From positions 1 through 64,000 of the forward strand of contig JAURXZ010000049.1 in assembly GCA_030654175.1 (NCBI GenBank): a stretch of 64,000 nucleotides of DNA, read 5' to 3'. A program made the translations under genes and the position numbers. This DNA is from Bacteroidia bacterium (GTDB lineage: Bacteria; Bacteroidota; Bacteroidia; 2-12-FULL-35-15). Shown piece after piece: positions 42,629 to 51,253 of this stretch. The notes below the pieces were generated by a model that saw only the letters and a list, made by a program, of their open reading frames with translations, was not told the DNA's origin and did no database searches. Each line of letters starts with the position of its first letter. Positions within the stretch are counted from its first letter, which is position 1.

Positions 42629-43663
42629 TTACCTTGTAATTATTATTTTTTTGTATTTCTTAAATCGGAAATCACTCCCTTCTACTTCAATAAAATACAT
42701 TCCTGTTGGAAGATCTGTAATTAATTTGATATCAGGTACTTGGGCACTTACAACTTCAGAATGAACAACTTGCCCTAAAGAATTGTAAAGCCTGATAAAG
42801 CGAATGTTCGTATTAGTCCCCAAAGAAATAGTTATTTCATCTTTTACCGGATTTGGAAAAACAGAAAAGGAATTAATGAGGAATTCCCCATTTACAGAGG
42901 CAATTTTATCAGGATTGAACAATTGTGCCTGGAAAACCTCTTTTGTTGTATTGTTTTGAACAAATGCAACTACTCTAAGCTCATCAATGTTCTTTATTTT
43001 ATGAAGTGGCCAGTTGATGAGAGTTGAATCAGAACCATTAATGGCGGTATTTACTAATACCATTCCATCGGCATCTGGAAGCATTTTACGCATCACATAT
43101 TCGTAAGAAGTTTCGCTGTTGCTTCCCGGGGAGGCTGAATAAGAGCTTTTCAAAACATTTTTTTCAATAACTACGATGTGCGCAACTAAATTTTCTCCCG
43201 AGTTAGAAGCATCCGCTGATGTAAACTTAAGCGAACCACTTAACAGGTTTCCATTCAATATAAAATTTGTTGATTGAATAATATACTTTGGCGCAACAGC
43301 CGCACGATTACTAACAATTGAAGAAATGCCGGAGGTGAAAACGGTTGATGGACCATCAAATATATTCCCATCCATTATGGAATAGGGAACACCACTTACT
43401 GCATAATAACCTACTCTTTGGTCTGATTCCGCTGCATTATCCCAATACATTGAATCATTGGAATAGGGGAATGAAGTATGAAAAGCTACTGCACAGCAAA
43501 TGGTTGGATTATTATTTACATGGTCATATACCAATGGACTATAGCTTGCACAAGGCGGACAACTCGAATTTGTGAATTGTTCGATCAAAACCACCCGCTG
43601 TTGAGCAAAGCCTATAATATTGGCAAAAATCAAAACCAAAATGGAGGAAATATATTTTTTCAT
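42629..43663 (-). CDS. Omp28-like secreted protein with T9SS type A sorting domain
   Basis: An exported protein of 344 residues. The signal peptide is MKKYISSILVLIFANIIGFAQ. A thioredoxin-like segment follows with LIEQFTNSSCPPCASYSP (CPPC at about 35-38) and HTSFPYSNDSMY, the Omp28-related layout. The C-terminal 75 residues are a type A sorting domain: SFSVFPNPVKDEITIS, IRLYNSLGQVVHSE and LPTGMYFIEVEGSDFRFKKYKKIII. The type IX system would export it and anchor or release it after cleavage. CPPC suggests a redox role outside the cell, which is inference. No operon partner is seen. Confidence 0.9.
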   Translation of the reverse strand: MKKYISSILVLIFANIIGFAQQRVVLIEQFTNSSCPPCASYSPLVYDHVNNNPTICCAVAFHTSFPYSNDSMYWDNAAESDQRVGYYAVSGVPYSIMDGNIFDGPSTVFTSGISSIVSNRAAVAPKYIIQSTNFILNGNLLSGSLKFTSADASNSGENLVAHIVVIEKNVLKSSYSASPGSNSETSYEYVMRKMLPDADGMVLVNTAINGSDSTLINWPLHKIKNIDELRVVAFVQNNTTKEVFQAQLFNPDKIASVNGEFLINSFSVFPNPVKDEITISLGTNTNIRFIRLYNSLGQVVHSEVVSAQVPDIKLITDLPTGMYFIEVEGSDFRFKKYKKIIITR

Positions 43664-43699
43664 TTTTTTTAATTTTAATCACCCACTGATAAACAAAAT

Positions 43700-43831
43700 A
43701 AATAGAACGCAGATATTACCTATAATTATGATGGACAGAAATTTAAAAACTTATTTTATCATAAAAATATGGATAAAAACCGATAGGATCATATTTAATC
43801 CTATTCAATCTGCGTCATCTGCGTTCTATTT
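43700..43831. repeat. 132-bp element bounded by 15-bp inverted repeats
   Basis: AAATAGAACGCAGAT (43700-43714) is repeated as its exact complement at 43817-43831, with 102 bases between. The right arm is preceded by an extra ATCTGCGTC. No gene lies inside. The remainder of the 376-base gap before the sigma factor is AT-rich without a clear promoter. Confidence 0.75.
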
Positions 43832-44039
43832 AATTACTGAATTTAGTGAAAATTAAAACATTATCCTCCAATTTACGTTACTCTCCAAATGATTATTTTT
43901 TGATGTGATATTAATACAAAATAAAGATAACTTTGAGATCCTTGATCGGCATAATTCCGGTAAAAAAATAAAAAAACAAAGTATCCTGTATCTTTTTAAA
44001 ATTTTAGCGTTATAAGAACGATTGAAACATTTTCCCTTT

Positions 44040-44606
44040 ATGATTGAAGTCTCAAAATACCATGCAACAAAAGTAGATCTGGCCAATGAACAGGGCTTAG
44101 TGGAAGCTGCGAAAAAGGATCCGAAAGATTTTGCAGTGCTTTATGAAGCGTATTATGAGCCGATATTCAGGTATATCTACCAACGTTTGGATAGTAAAGA
44201 ACCTGCTTTTGATGCCACGCAGCAAGTGTTTTTAAAAGCGATGGCCAATTTACATAAATACGAAAACAGGGGAGTTCCTTTTGCATCATGGCTTTACCGG
44301 ATCGCTTTTAGTGAAGTAAATAATTTGTTCCGTCAGGAAAAAGCCCAACGTACCATAAATATTGATTCCGTTAGTGTTTATACGATCATCGAAGAAATGG
44401 AGGAAAGCAAGATCGATCGGTATCATGATAAAATAGTTTCAATTATCTCAGAACAATTAGAAGAGGACCAGTTACAATTAATTGAGATGCGTTTTTTTGA
44501 AAAACGTTCCTTCAAAGAAATAGCTGAAATACTTGATATTACAGAAAATAATGCAAAAGTGAAAACATACAGGGTATTGGAAATTTTGAAAAAAAGTTTA
44601 AAATAA
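44040..44606 (+). CDS. ECF-type RNA polymerase sigma factor
   Basis: A sigma-70 family ECF protein of 188 residues from the ATG at 44040 (an upstream TTG is less likely). Region 2 is FAVLYEAYYEPIFRYIYQRL with DATQQVFLKAMANLHKY and the typical FASWLYRIAFSEVNNLFRQEK. Region 4 is LQLIEMRFFEKRSFKEIAEILDITENNAKVKTYRVLEILKK, a helix-turn-helix for -35 recognition. The partner gene 116 bases downstream encodes a single-pass membrane protein, but no classical zinc-dependent anti-sigma factor is visible. The target promoters are unknown. Confidence 0.92.
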   Translation: MIEVSKYHATKVDLANEQGLVEAAKKDPKDFAVLYEAYYEPIFRYIYQRLDSKEPAFDATQQVFLKAMANLHKYENRGVPFASWLYRIAFSEVNNLFRQEKAQRTINIDSVSVYTIIEEMEESKIDRYHDKIVSIISEQLEEDQLQLIEMRFFEKRSFKEIAEILDITENNAKVKTYRVLEILKKSLK

Positions 44607-44683
44607 ATGTTCCTTTTAGGTCTTCCTAGATGGGATAGGCCTAAGGGGGTAAAAAATAAAAAATAAACCAAACACGTTCTGAA

Positions 44684-44713
44684 AGCCTCCTTTTTGGGGA
44701 AGTTGGAGGGGCT
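44684..44713 (+). repeat. Imperfect hairpin between the sigma gene and its membrane partner
   Basis: AGCCTCC and GGAGGGGCT form an imperfect stem ten bases before the ATG at 44723. It could attenuate transcription or be a copy of a dispersed GC-rich repeat; I cannot tell which. Confidence 0.4.
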
Positions 44714-44722
44714 CTTAAAAAA

Positions 44723-46441
44723 ATGAAAAGAAAAACAAACATTAATCGCCCTGAAATTAGCTCTGAAGAGATCGCAAAGGGTAAAAATTTTAATTCGGTT
44801 TTAAATGAGCAGGTAACGATAACGAAACCTTTTTTCAAAAAAGGTTGGTTCTTATCAAGTGTGGTTGTTGCTACAGTTGGCGTTATCACTGCAGTTTCGT
44901 TGTTAATCAAGACCCCTGAAAACAATATTGTTAAAACTAACCCGGCTGCCACAATAAATGCAGACGATGCTGTTCTATCCGAATTTTATAAAAATGAAGA
45001 AGCCAAACCAGCTATCAATCCACCATTGGAAGGTGTGAATGTGCCTTATAAAATTTATAAAGTAATTGCAGAAAAAGGCGCCACACTTGACTTTAAAACA
45101 GGATCAAAAATGATGATCCCGAAAAATGCTTTTGTTGATGAAAATGGAAAGCTACTGAAAGGTGAAGTGGAATTGCGTTACCGCGAGTTTCATGACGCAG
45201 TTGATTTTTTTGTTTCCGGAATTCCAATGACCTACGATAGCGCAGGCCAGCGTTATCACTTTGAATCTGCCGGAATGATGGAAATGCTGGCATATCAGAA
45301 TGATAAACCGGCAAATGTTGCTCCTGAAAAATCAATTAATATAGAACTTGCATCCAACCATAAAGGCACCGAATACAATTTATACAAGTTGGATACTGTT
45401 AGAAATAATTGGTCGTGTTTAGGGAAAGATAAAATTAAAAAAGAGGCGAATTTGAGTGCTAGAAATGAACGTTTTAATGATTCTCCTGATGCTGTTCAAC
45501 AAACAGCTGAGTACAAAACAGTTGAAACTAAAAAAGCAGTTGTTCAAAAAGAAAAAGAAGTAAAAATTGCATCCTTACTTAAGGTAAGCGCAGAGCCTAA
45601 AAAACCGGAGGAAGCTAAAAAAGACAAACACACGTTTAATATTGATGTTAACCCAAAAGAATACCCCGAATTAGCTGTTTATAAAGGTGTTTTATTTGAA
45701 GTGGGTACTGAAAATAAAAATTTCACAAGCTCAATGTATGATGTAACATGGGAAGAAGCAATCATAAAAGATGGAACTAAAAAAGGAGAAAATTATTTAT
45801 TGAGCTTAAAGAATGAAACAAAAAAATACGACATCGTTGTTTACCCTGTATTTGAAGGGAAGAACTATGAAAAAGCGATGAGTGATTTTCAGGGTAAATT
45901 TACAAAGTACAACGTGGCACTTGAAAAACGTAAGGTGGATGAGGCGAAAATTGAAGCGGAGTATCAATCTAAAATTATTGCATTGAAAAAAGAGCAGGAA
46001 GAGTTGGAGCTGAAGTGGAAACAAATAGAAGAAAATCAATTCAAATTAATGAATACGGATGAAAAAGTGAAACGTATGTTTGCCCTTAATAGTTTTGGGG
46101 TGTATAATTGCGATAAACCATCTTTATATCCCAAAGGTGTTTCGTGCTTGGCAAATTTGACCAACGAAAAAGATAATAGGTTGATGTGCTACGATGTTTT
46201 TTTAGTTGACCGCGCAAAAAACGGATTATTCAGTTACACTAAAAATCCAATTGTTCAATTTTCATTTGATCCGCAATCCACCAATTTATTGTGGACTGTT
46301 GATAACGGTGTCTTGTATTGGTTAAAACCAGAGCAGTTCAAAACCATTAAAGGTTCGGAAGGTATGAGCAATTTGAAAATGGACAGGGTAGATCAAAAAT
46401 TTAAAACAGCTGATGAACTAAAAGAGTTTTTTAATTTTTAA
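44723..46441 (+). CDS. Single-pass membrane protein paired with the ECF sigma factor
   Basis: A protein of 572 residues. The first 40 are cytoplasmic and charged. A transmembrane helix GWFLSSVVVATVGVITAVSLLI is at about 41-62, and the rest is periplasmic. The segment GATLDFKTGSKMMIPKNAFVDENGKLLKGEVELRYREFHDAVDFF (about 115-160) is a conserved Bacteroidota module of the IPxNAFVDxxG type. A Lys/Glu-rich coiled-coil is at about 385-430, followed by a Cys-containing C-terminal domain. The topology fits an anti-sigma or signalling partner, but there is no zinc-binding anti-sigma motif. The function is inferred from position only. Confidence 0.7.
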   Translation: MKRKTNINRPEISSEEIAKGKNFNSVLNEQVTITKPFFKKGWFLSSVVVATVGVITAVSLLIKTPENNIVKTNPAATINADDAVLSEFYKNEEAKPAINPPLEGVNVPYKIYKVIAEKGATLDFKTGSKMMIPKNAFVDENGKLLKGEVELRYREFHDAVDFFVSGIPMTYDSAGQRYHFESAGMMEMLAYQNDKPANVAPEKSINIELASNHKGTEYNLYKLDTVRNNWSCLGKDKIKKEANLSARNERFNDSPDAVQQTAEYKTVETKKAVVQKEKEVKIASLLKVSAEPKKPEEAKKDKHTFNIDVNPKEYPELAVYKGVLFEVGTENKNFTSSMYDVTWEEAIIKDGTKKGENYLLSLKNETKKYDIVVYPVFEGKNYEKAMSDFQGKFTKYNVALEKRKVDEAKIEAEYQSKIIALKKEQEELELKWKQIEENQFKLMNTDEKVKRMFALNSFGVYNCDKPSLYPKGVSCLANLTNEKDNRLMCYDVFLVDRAKNGLFSYTKNPIVQFSFDPQSTNLLWTVDNGVLYWLKPEQFKTIKGSEGMSNLKMDRVDQKFKTADELKEFFNF

Positions 46442-46451
46442 TTATTCAACA

Positions 46452-46575
46452 GTCATCCCGAGCGGATAAAAAGGGCAAAGTCATGCTGAATTTATTTCAG
46501 CAATAAACGAGATCCTGAAACAAGTTCAGGATGACCATAAGATGTCATCCCGAGCGGAGCCGAGGGATCTTTTTA
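46452..46575. repeat. Dispersed repeat of the GTCATCCCGAGCGG type
   Basis: GTCATCCCGAGCGG occurs at 46452-46465 and again at 46544-46557, the second followed by AGCCGAGGGATCT. Between them are the hairpins GCTGAA/TTCAGC (46485-46501) and TCCTGAA/TTCAGGA (46513-46531). Sequences of this kind are common intergenic repeats in many bacterial genomes. The remainder of the gap to 46732 holds nothing I recognise. Confidence 0.75.
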
Positions 46576-46732
46576 TTGGTTGCATGGAATTTTCCTTGCG
46601 CAAAGTCATTTCAAGCGGGTTGAGAAACGCGCGTCAGCTTTCATTGCGATATTGTTGTATTTTGAATAAATATTTAAACACTATTCAGCACAAAAAATAT
46701 TGAATTATTAAAAGAATAGGGTAGGAGTAGTT

Positions 46733-47368
46733 ATGAAAAAAAATATATTTTTTTTGTTTTTTATTTTGATCACTAGCCTTGCTTTTTCCCAAATCAGTGA
46801 AACAAAGAATCGTGGCACAATTAAAATTTCCAAACTAAAACCCGACTCAATTTATATTAGAACTGAAATGAATTTTCAGCAATTTCAGGAAGGGAATAAA
46901 ACCATTCCGCAGCCAATTAATATTCCTCTTAATAGGGTAATTGTTCCATTCCCTAAAGTCCCTGGCAATACTATTCCATTTGATTATGATCAGTTTTGCT
47001 CCAGATATATTAAAATAAAAAAAAGTGATTTAGCCAATAAAATTTCAGATACCATTCGTATTCATGTAAAAATTTTAGATAATGGAAAGGCTTATTATAA
47101 GGATCTAACTCCATTAATGGTTCTGAGTGGTGTTCCGGCTTATTATGATAAAAAAATGAATGCGTATAAATTAGATGCGATTCATTATAAATGTTTAAGT
47201 GCTTTGAAAAACATTAAAGAATGGGAAGCTGCTTATACAGTGGTTGAGGTAAGAGAAAAATTTAAAAAAGTAATTGTAATAAAACCCAAAAAGAAAGACC
47301 TTTCCGCAACAGGAATTTTAACGATCGTGTTTTCTACAATTCCATTTGAGGAATTCGAATCTGAATAA
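46733..47368 (+). CDS. Secreted hypothetical protein
   Basis: A protein of 211 residues with a signal peptide (MKKNIFFLFFILITSLAFSQ). The mature part has no domain I can name. It contains a proline-rich stretch (NKTIPQPINIPLNRVIVPFPKVPGNTIPFDYDQ) and two Cys residues about 70 apart (DQFCSRY, HYKCLS). No lipoprotein Cys or sorting domain is present, so it is probably periplasmic. It stands alone, with dispersed repeats on both sides. Confidence 0.7.
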   Translation: MKKNIFFLFFILITSLAFSQISETKNRGTIKISKLKPDSIYIRTEMNFQQFQEGNKTIPQPINIPLNRVIVPFPKVPGNTIPFDYDQFCSRYIKIKKSDLANKISDTIRIHVKILDNGKAYYKDLTPLMVLSGVPAYYDKKMNAYKLDAIHYKCLSALKNIKEWEAAYTVVEVREKFKKVIVIKPKKKDLSATGILTIVFSTIPFEEFESE

Positions 47369-47451
47369 AATCATCTAAATCTATAAGTGATCAAGCATAA
47401 ATTGCCATGAAGTTTGATAGGTGAATTCAATATTTTTTTAATGATAATGCC

Positions 47452-47550
47452 GTGTTAGGGATTGCAACGTAAATCCTTTTCTGTTTAGAAAAGATTGGAG
47501 TGGAAAGCCCGCCCCTTTCTCTTTTAAGAAAGGGGAACGCCCAAATGAAT
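47452..47550 (+). repeat. Dispersed palindromic repeat, copy B
   Basis: It opens GTTAGGGATTGCAACGTAAA and has two perfect hairpins: CTTTTCT (47476-47482) with AGAAAAG (47487-47493), and CCCCTTTCT (47512-47520) with AGAAAGGGG (47527-47535). GATTGGAGTGGAAAGCCCGCC lies between them and GAACGCCCAAATGAAT at the end. The frame is shared with copy A while the hairpin arms differ. Confidence 0.8.
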
Positions 47551-47608
47551 TTGATTTAGAACAATTGTATTATTAATTGAACTTAGGTCAATAAGGTGAT
47601 TTTAAAAA

Positions 47609-48151
47609 TTACAACCCTATATTTACTCCAATTCTAATGATAGGATTTTGATAAGGAGTATAAGCCGATTCGGTGAAATTGTATAATATCATCCCCACAA
47701 TAGCTGAATTGCTTCCAAAACGCTGTATATAGCCCACACCTCCAAGTATACTCACCACATCAACTCGCCTTGAAGGGATAAAATCGAAAGCTTCAAGGTT
47801 TAGGTATTCATACTCACCATGGCCAAATAAATAATCAGTAAAAAGATATCTTCCAAACACGCGACCACCATAAACATTGGTTTCCAGATCATAATACATA
47901 TCCCTGTAATGATAGTATTGATAGGTAACGCCCACTCCGGCCGAAAATTTTTCAGTGATCCGATACCCAACCAAAGGTGAAATTTCAATAAAAGTGGATG
48001 TACCAAACTGCAGCCCTAAATTTCCTCCAAAATACACTTTATCCCAAATATTGGTTTTAGGTGGATGTTTTCGGATCATTGTGCTATCCTGGGCCATACC
48101 ATTGATAGAAAGTAGTACAACCAACAAAAATATTTTTATTCTTAATTGCAA
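47609..48151 (-). CDS. Outer-membrane beta-barrel hypothetical protein
   Basis: A protein of 180 residues with a signal peptide (IFLLVVLLSINGMAQ). Alternating aromatic and polar strands follow (VYFGGNLGLQFGTSTFIEISPLVGYRI; FSAGVGVTYQYYHYRD; VYGGRVFGRYLFTDYLFGHGEYEYLNL) and the C-terminus IIRIGVNIGL is typical of small outer-membrane barrels. The start is TTG; no ATG lies upstream in frame. Function unknown. It is convergent with the secreted protein at 46733 and divergent from the SDR gene. Confidence 0.72.
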   Translation of the reverse strand: MQLRIKIFLLVVLLSINGMAQDSTMIRKHPPKTNIWDKVYFGGNLGLQFGTSTFIEISPLVGYRITEKFSAGVGVTYQYYHYRDMYYDLETNVYGGRVFGRYLFTDYLFGHGEYEYLNLEAFDFIPSRRVDVVSILGGVGYIQRFGSNSAIVGMILYNFTESAYTPYQNPIIRIGVNIGL

Positions 48152-48222
48152 TTGAACAGGTATTAGTTATCGTAAAATTAACAAAAAATGTGTTTCTTTG
48201 AAAAAAACAAAACGGATAAATT

Positions 48223-48933
48223 ATGAATATTATTGTAACAGGTGCAAGTCGTGGGATAGGTTATGAATTGGTTAAATTATTGAGTATTGATTCAAAAAAC
48301 ACAGTGATCGCTATATCCCGCAATGGTTCTAAATTAGATCAATTAAAAGATGAATGTTTGTCACAAAATTCCTCCGCAAATGTGATGCCAATTGTTTGTG
48401 ATCTAAGCGATAAAAATGCTATTGAAGCGTTGGTTTCTGAATTGAGAAAAAAAATAAGATCAGTTAATATTTTGATCAATAATGCCGGTGCCTTGGTTAA
48501 CAAGCCATTCGAAACTATTTCAACTGCTGATTTAGAATATGTTTATAATGTAAATGTGTTTTCTGTTGTAAGATTAATTCAGGGCATATTTCCTCTTTTT
48601 GATTTGGAAAAAAAATCGCATATTGTTAACATAAGCAGTATGGGCGGATTTCAGGGTAGTGCAAAATTTGCAGGTTTATCTGCTTACAGTTCAAGTAAAG
48701 CAGCTTTGGCTTGTTTAACTGAATGTTTGGCGGAAGAATTTAAAGAGAAAAACATCGCTTTCAACTGCCTTGCTTTGGGCGCAACACAAACCGAAATGTT
48801 GAACGAAGCTTTCCCCGGTTATAAAGCGCCACTTACCGCAGATAAAATGGCTGCTTTTATTGCTGATTTTTCACTGAAGGCCCATCAGTATATGAATGGT
48901 AAAATTATTCCTGTGTCACTCAGCACACCTTAA
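48223..48933 (+). CDS. SDR family oxidoreductase
   Basis: A short-chain dehydrogenase of 236 residues. TGASRGIGYELVKLL at 6-20 binds NAD(P), NNAGALVNKP is at about 86-95, the catalytic Ser is in VNISSMGG and Tyr-xxx-Lys is in AYSSSKAAL. It ends with a divergent C-terminal segment (YMNGKIIPVSLSTP) rather than the FabG ending, so its substrate differs from fabG. It is a single gene convergent with the 7TM-HD gene; a perfect palindrome lies between the stop codons. Confidence 0.88.
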   Translation: MNIIVTGASRGIGYELVKLLSIDSKNTVIAISRNGSKLDQLKDECLSQNSSANVMPIVCDLSDKNAIEALVSELRKKIRSVNILINNAGALVNKPFETISTADLEYVYNVNVFSVVRLIQGIFPLFDLEKKSHIVNISSMGGFQGSAKFAGLSAYSSSKAALACLTECLAEEFKEKNIAFNCLALGATQTEMLNEAFPGYKAPLTADKMAAFIADFSLKAHQYMNGKIIPVSLSTP

Positions 48934-48936
48934 AAA

Positions 48937-48965
48937 ATAATTGATAATTGACAATTATCAATTAT
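48937..48965. repeat. Perfect 29-bp palindrome between convergent genes
   Basis: ATAATTGATAATTG (48937-48950) and its exact complement (48952-48965) flank one central base. The palindrome overlaps the stop of the 7TM-HD gene by a few bases and could act as a terminator on both strands. Confidence 0.8.
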
Positions 48966-51028
48966 CTCGGGTACTCCACCCTCAAATGGTAAACATTCAT
49001 TAATTTCTTTTTGAATATTTTTTTCAAGGTGTAAATATCTTTAAAAGTAATATCGGAATTCATAAATTGATTTTGTTCAATTTGTGTATTGATAATAAGA
49101 TCCACGATGCTGTCGATACTATCAACATCGTATTTTTTTAAACTTCGGGATGCTGCTTCTACAGAGTCCGCCATCATTAACACAGCCGTTTCCTTCGAAA
49201 ATGGAATAGGTCCCGGGTAACGAAATTTTTCAATATCAATTTGTTCATCCGGAAAAGCTTTTTGAAAGGAACGGTAGAAATAAGCCGTTATAGTGGTTCC
49301 GTGATGAGTACGAATAAAATCAATGATCTGTTCAGGCAAATTATTTTTCTTGGCAATTTCAATTCCTTTAATAACGTGTCCTATAATGATTGCAGCACTT
49401 TCATCATAATTCAGGTCTTCGTGAGGATTAATCCCATTTGCCTGGTTTTCTATAAAATACATTGGCATTTCCATTTTACCAATATCATGATACAGCGCTC
49501 CTGTACGCACTAATAAAGCGTTTCCGCCAATAGAATAAATGGCTTCCTCTGCAAGGTTAGCTACTTGCAGAGAATGCTGAAATGTGCCTGGGGCGCGTGA
49601 TGCAAGCTCTCTCAGAAGTTTTCCGTTCGTGTCGGATAATTCCAATAAAGAAACATCAGAAATAAATCCGAATATTTTTTCAAAAACAAAGATCAGTGGA
49701 TAAGAAAATAAGGTAAGCATTGCACTGATGCCAAACCATGCGAAATCATGCCAGGTCATAACATCAATGCCACCTTCCTGAATGATAGTGATACCAATAA
49801 ATGCAAGACTATACGTTAAAAATATCAGTGCCGCTGAAATAAATATCTGAGAACGGTTGTGCATATTCACAATGCTGAAAATTGCCATCATACCGGTAAC
49901 CAATTGTATAAATGCAAATTCAAAACGACTGGGTGCCATAAATGAAATAATAAGAACTGTTATCAGGTGCACAAACAGAGCGATGCGTGTATCATAGAAG
50001 GCACGAATAATGATCGGTAAAATGCAAAAAGGTAAAAGATAGATACTAAACGATTGTGTATTTAACGACAAGCGCGTCATCAATACCTGAAGGATAATTA
50101 GAAGTAAAATGAAAATGATCTTTGTATTGTCTAGGAAAATATCATTGCGGAAAAATGCCAGAAATACTATTAACAGTGCCAGACACAGTGTAACGATCAA
50201 TATTTGCCCTAATAAAATAAAAAAATAACTTACTGTTCCGCCTGCCTGTTCTTCATATTCCCATTTTAATGATTGAAGTAACTGAAATTTTTTCGCATCA
50301 ATAATGTCTCCTTTCGAAACTATGCTTTGGTCCTTTAAAATAATATCACGTGATGGGGAAATATCATCAATGGCCTGTTTTAGAACCTTGTCAGATGTTT
50401 CTTTGTCATAAAAAAGAGAATGTGCAATGCTGTTTTCCAGCAAGGGTAAAATAAATTTTGAATCTACTTTGCTCTCATTTTCGAGAAGCTGTGCGTGCAT
50501 ATATTCATAAGCTGAATTAATGGTATGGAAATCTTTCAGGTCATGCTCTTCAGCAACATTATAGTTCAATACATATATCGAATAATCCGCAGGCTTATTT
50601 TCAATTACATCGGTTGGCTCAATAATTCCTTTACTGTAAATGGAATCAAGTATTTTTACAGCAACAGCAAGATTTTTTTCTTTTGATTTTTTATTTTTTT
50701 TGTCATCCCATTTTGCTTCAAATTCTGTTAGTAATTGCAGTTTCCTGGCATCTACAATAGAATTGTCATATTTAAAATAGGGTTTTGCACTTTTAATTAT
50801 TTCCGCTTTTTCAATTTCCAATTCATCCGCTGATTTTTTAATTGCGAAATCAAAAGGTGCGATCAGATCCTCATGATACCAAGGTTTACCTTTGAGGTTT
50901 TGAAACTCATATTGAAATTTCCCCTGCTTCGGAAATATATATACAATTGCAGCAATACCAATGACGATAAGCATGCATTTGTATATTATCGGGTGTCCGT
51001 GACGAATAAATGAGATGATCTTTTTCAA
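48962..51028 (-). CDS. 7TM-HD phosphodiesterase, PgpH-like
   Basis: A membrane phosphohydrolase of 688 residues that probably hydrolyses cyclic di-AMP. The domain order is an N-terminal membrane anchor, an extracytoplasmic 7TMR-HDED region (about 45-265) and seven transmembrane helices (about 275-470; FFILLGQILIVTLCLALLIVFLAFF and later). The cytoplasmic HD domain has TGALYHDIGKMEMP (HD metal site), IIGHVIKGIEIAKKNNLP and RTHHGTTITAYFY. This arrangement is characteristic of PgpH. The start is ATG at 51028. No neighbouring gene points to a specific signal. Confidence 0.9.
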   Translation of the reverse strand: MKKIISFIRHGHPIIYKCMLIVIGIAAIVYIFPKQGKFQYEFQNLKGKPWYHEDLIAPFDFAIKKSADELEIEKAEIIKSAKPYFKYDNSIVDARKLQLLTEFEAKWDDKKNKKSKEKNLAVAVKILDSIYSKGIIEPTDVIENKPADYSIYVLNYNVAEEHDLKDFHTINSAYEYMHAQLLENESKVDSKFILPLLENSIAHSLFYDKETSDKVLKQAIDDISPSRDIILKDQSIVSKGDIIDAKKFQLLQSLKWEYEEQAGGTVSYFFILLGQILIVTLCLALLIVFLAFFRNDIFLDNTKIIFILLLIILQVLMTRLSLNTQSFSIYLLPFCILPIIIRAFYDTRIALFVHLITVLIISFMAPSRFEFAFIQLVTGMMAIFSIVNMHNRSQIFISAALIFLTYSLAFIGITIIQEGGIDVMTWHDFAWFGISAMLTLFSYPLIFVFEKIFGFISDVSLLELSDTNGKLLRELASRAPGTFQHSLQVANLAEEAIYSIGGNALLVRTGALYHDIGKMEMPMYFIENQANGINPHEDLNYDESAAIIIGHVIKGIEIAKKNNLPEQIIDFIRTHHGTTITAYFYRSFQKAFPDEQIDIEKFRYPGPIPFSKETAVLMMADSVEAASRSLKKYDVDSIDSIVDLIINTQIEQNQFMNSDITFKDIYTLKKIFKKKLMNVYHLRVEYPR

Positions 51029-51199
51029 TACTGGAATTATTAATGATTACGAAGTTAATTATTTTTATCATTGCTCTGTAATGCATGAACTATTTCAACA
51101 TAAGTTTATTCACAATATATAATTTTCTTAAGAAATTGTTTTTAAACATTTTTCAAAATAAAAGTTCATAAATATTATTATTAAATCCCTTTATATAGT

Positions 51200-51207
51200 T
51201 AAATTTG
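51200..51207 (+). promoter_or_regulatory. -7 promoter box of the thiolase gene
   Basis: TAAATTTG matches TAnnTTTG, 46 bases before the thiolase ATG. Confidence 0.5.
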
Positions 51208-51253
51208 AGCTCGATTTATACAAGTATTAAAATAACATTTTAAATAAAAAATA

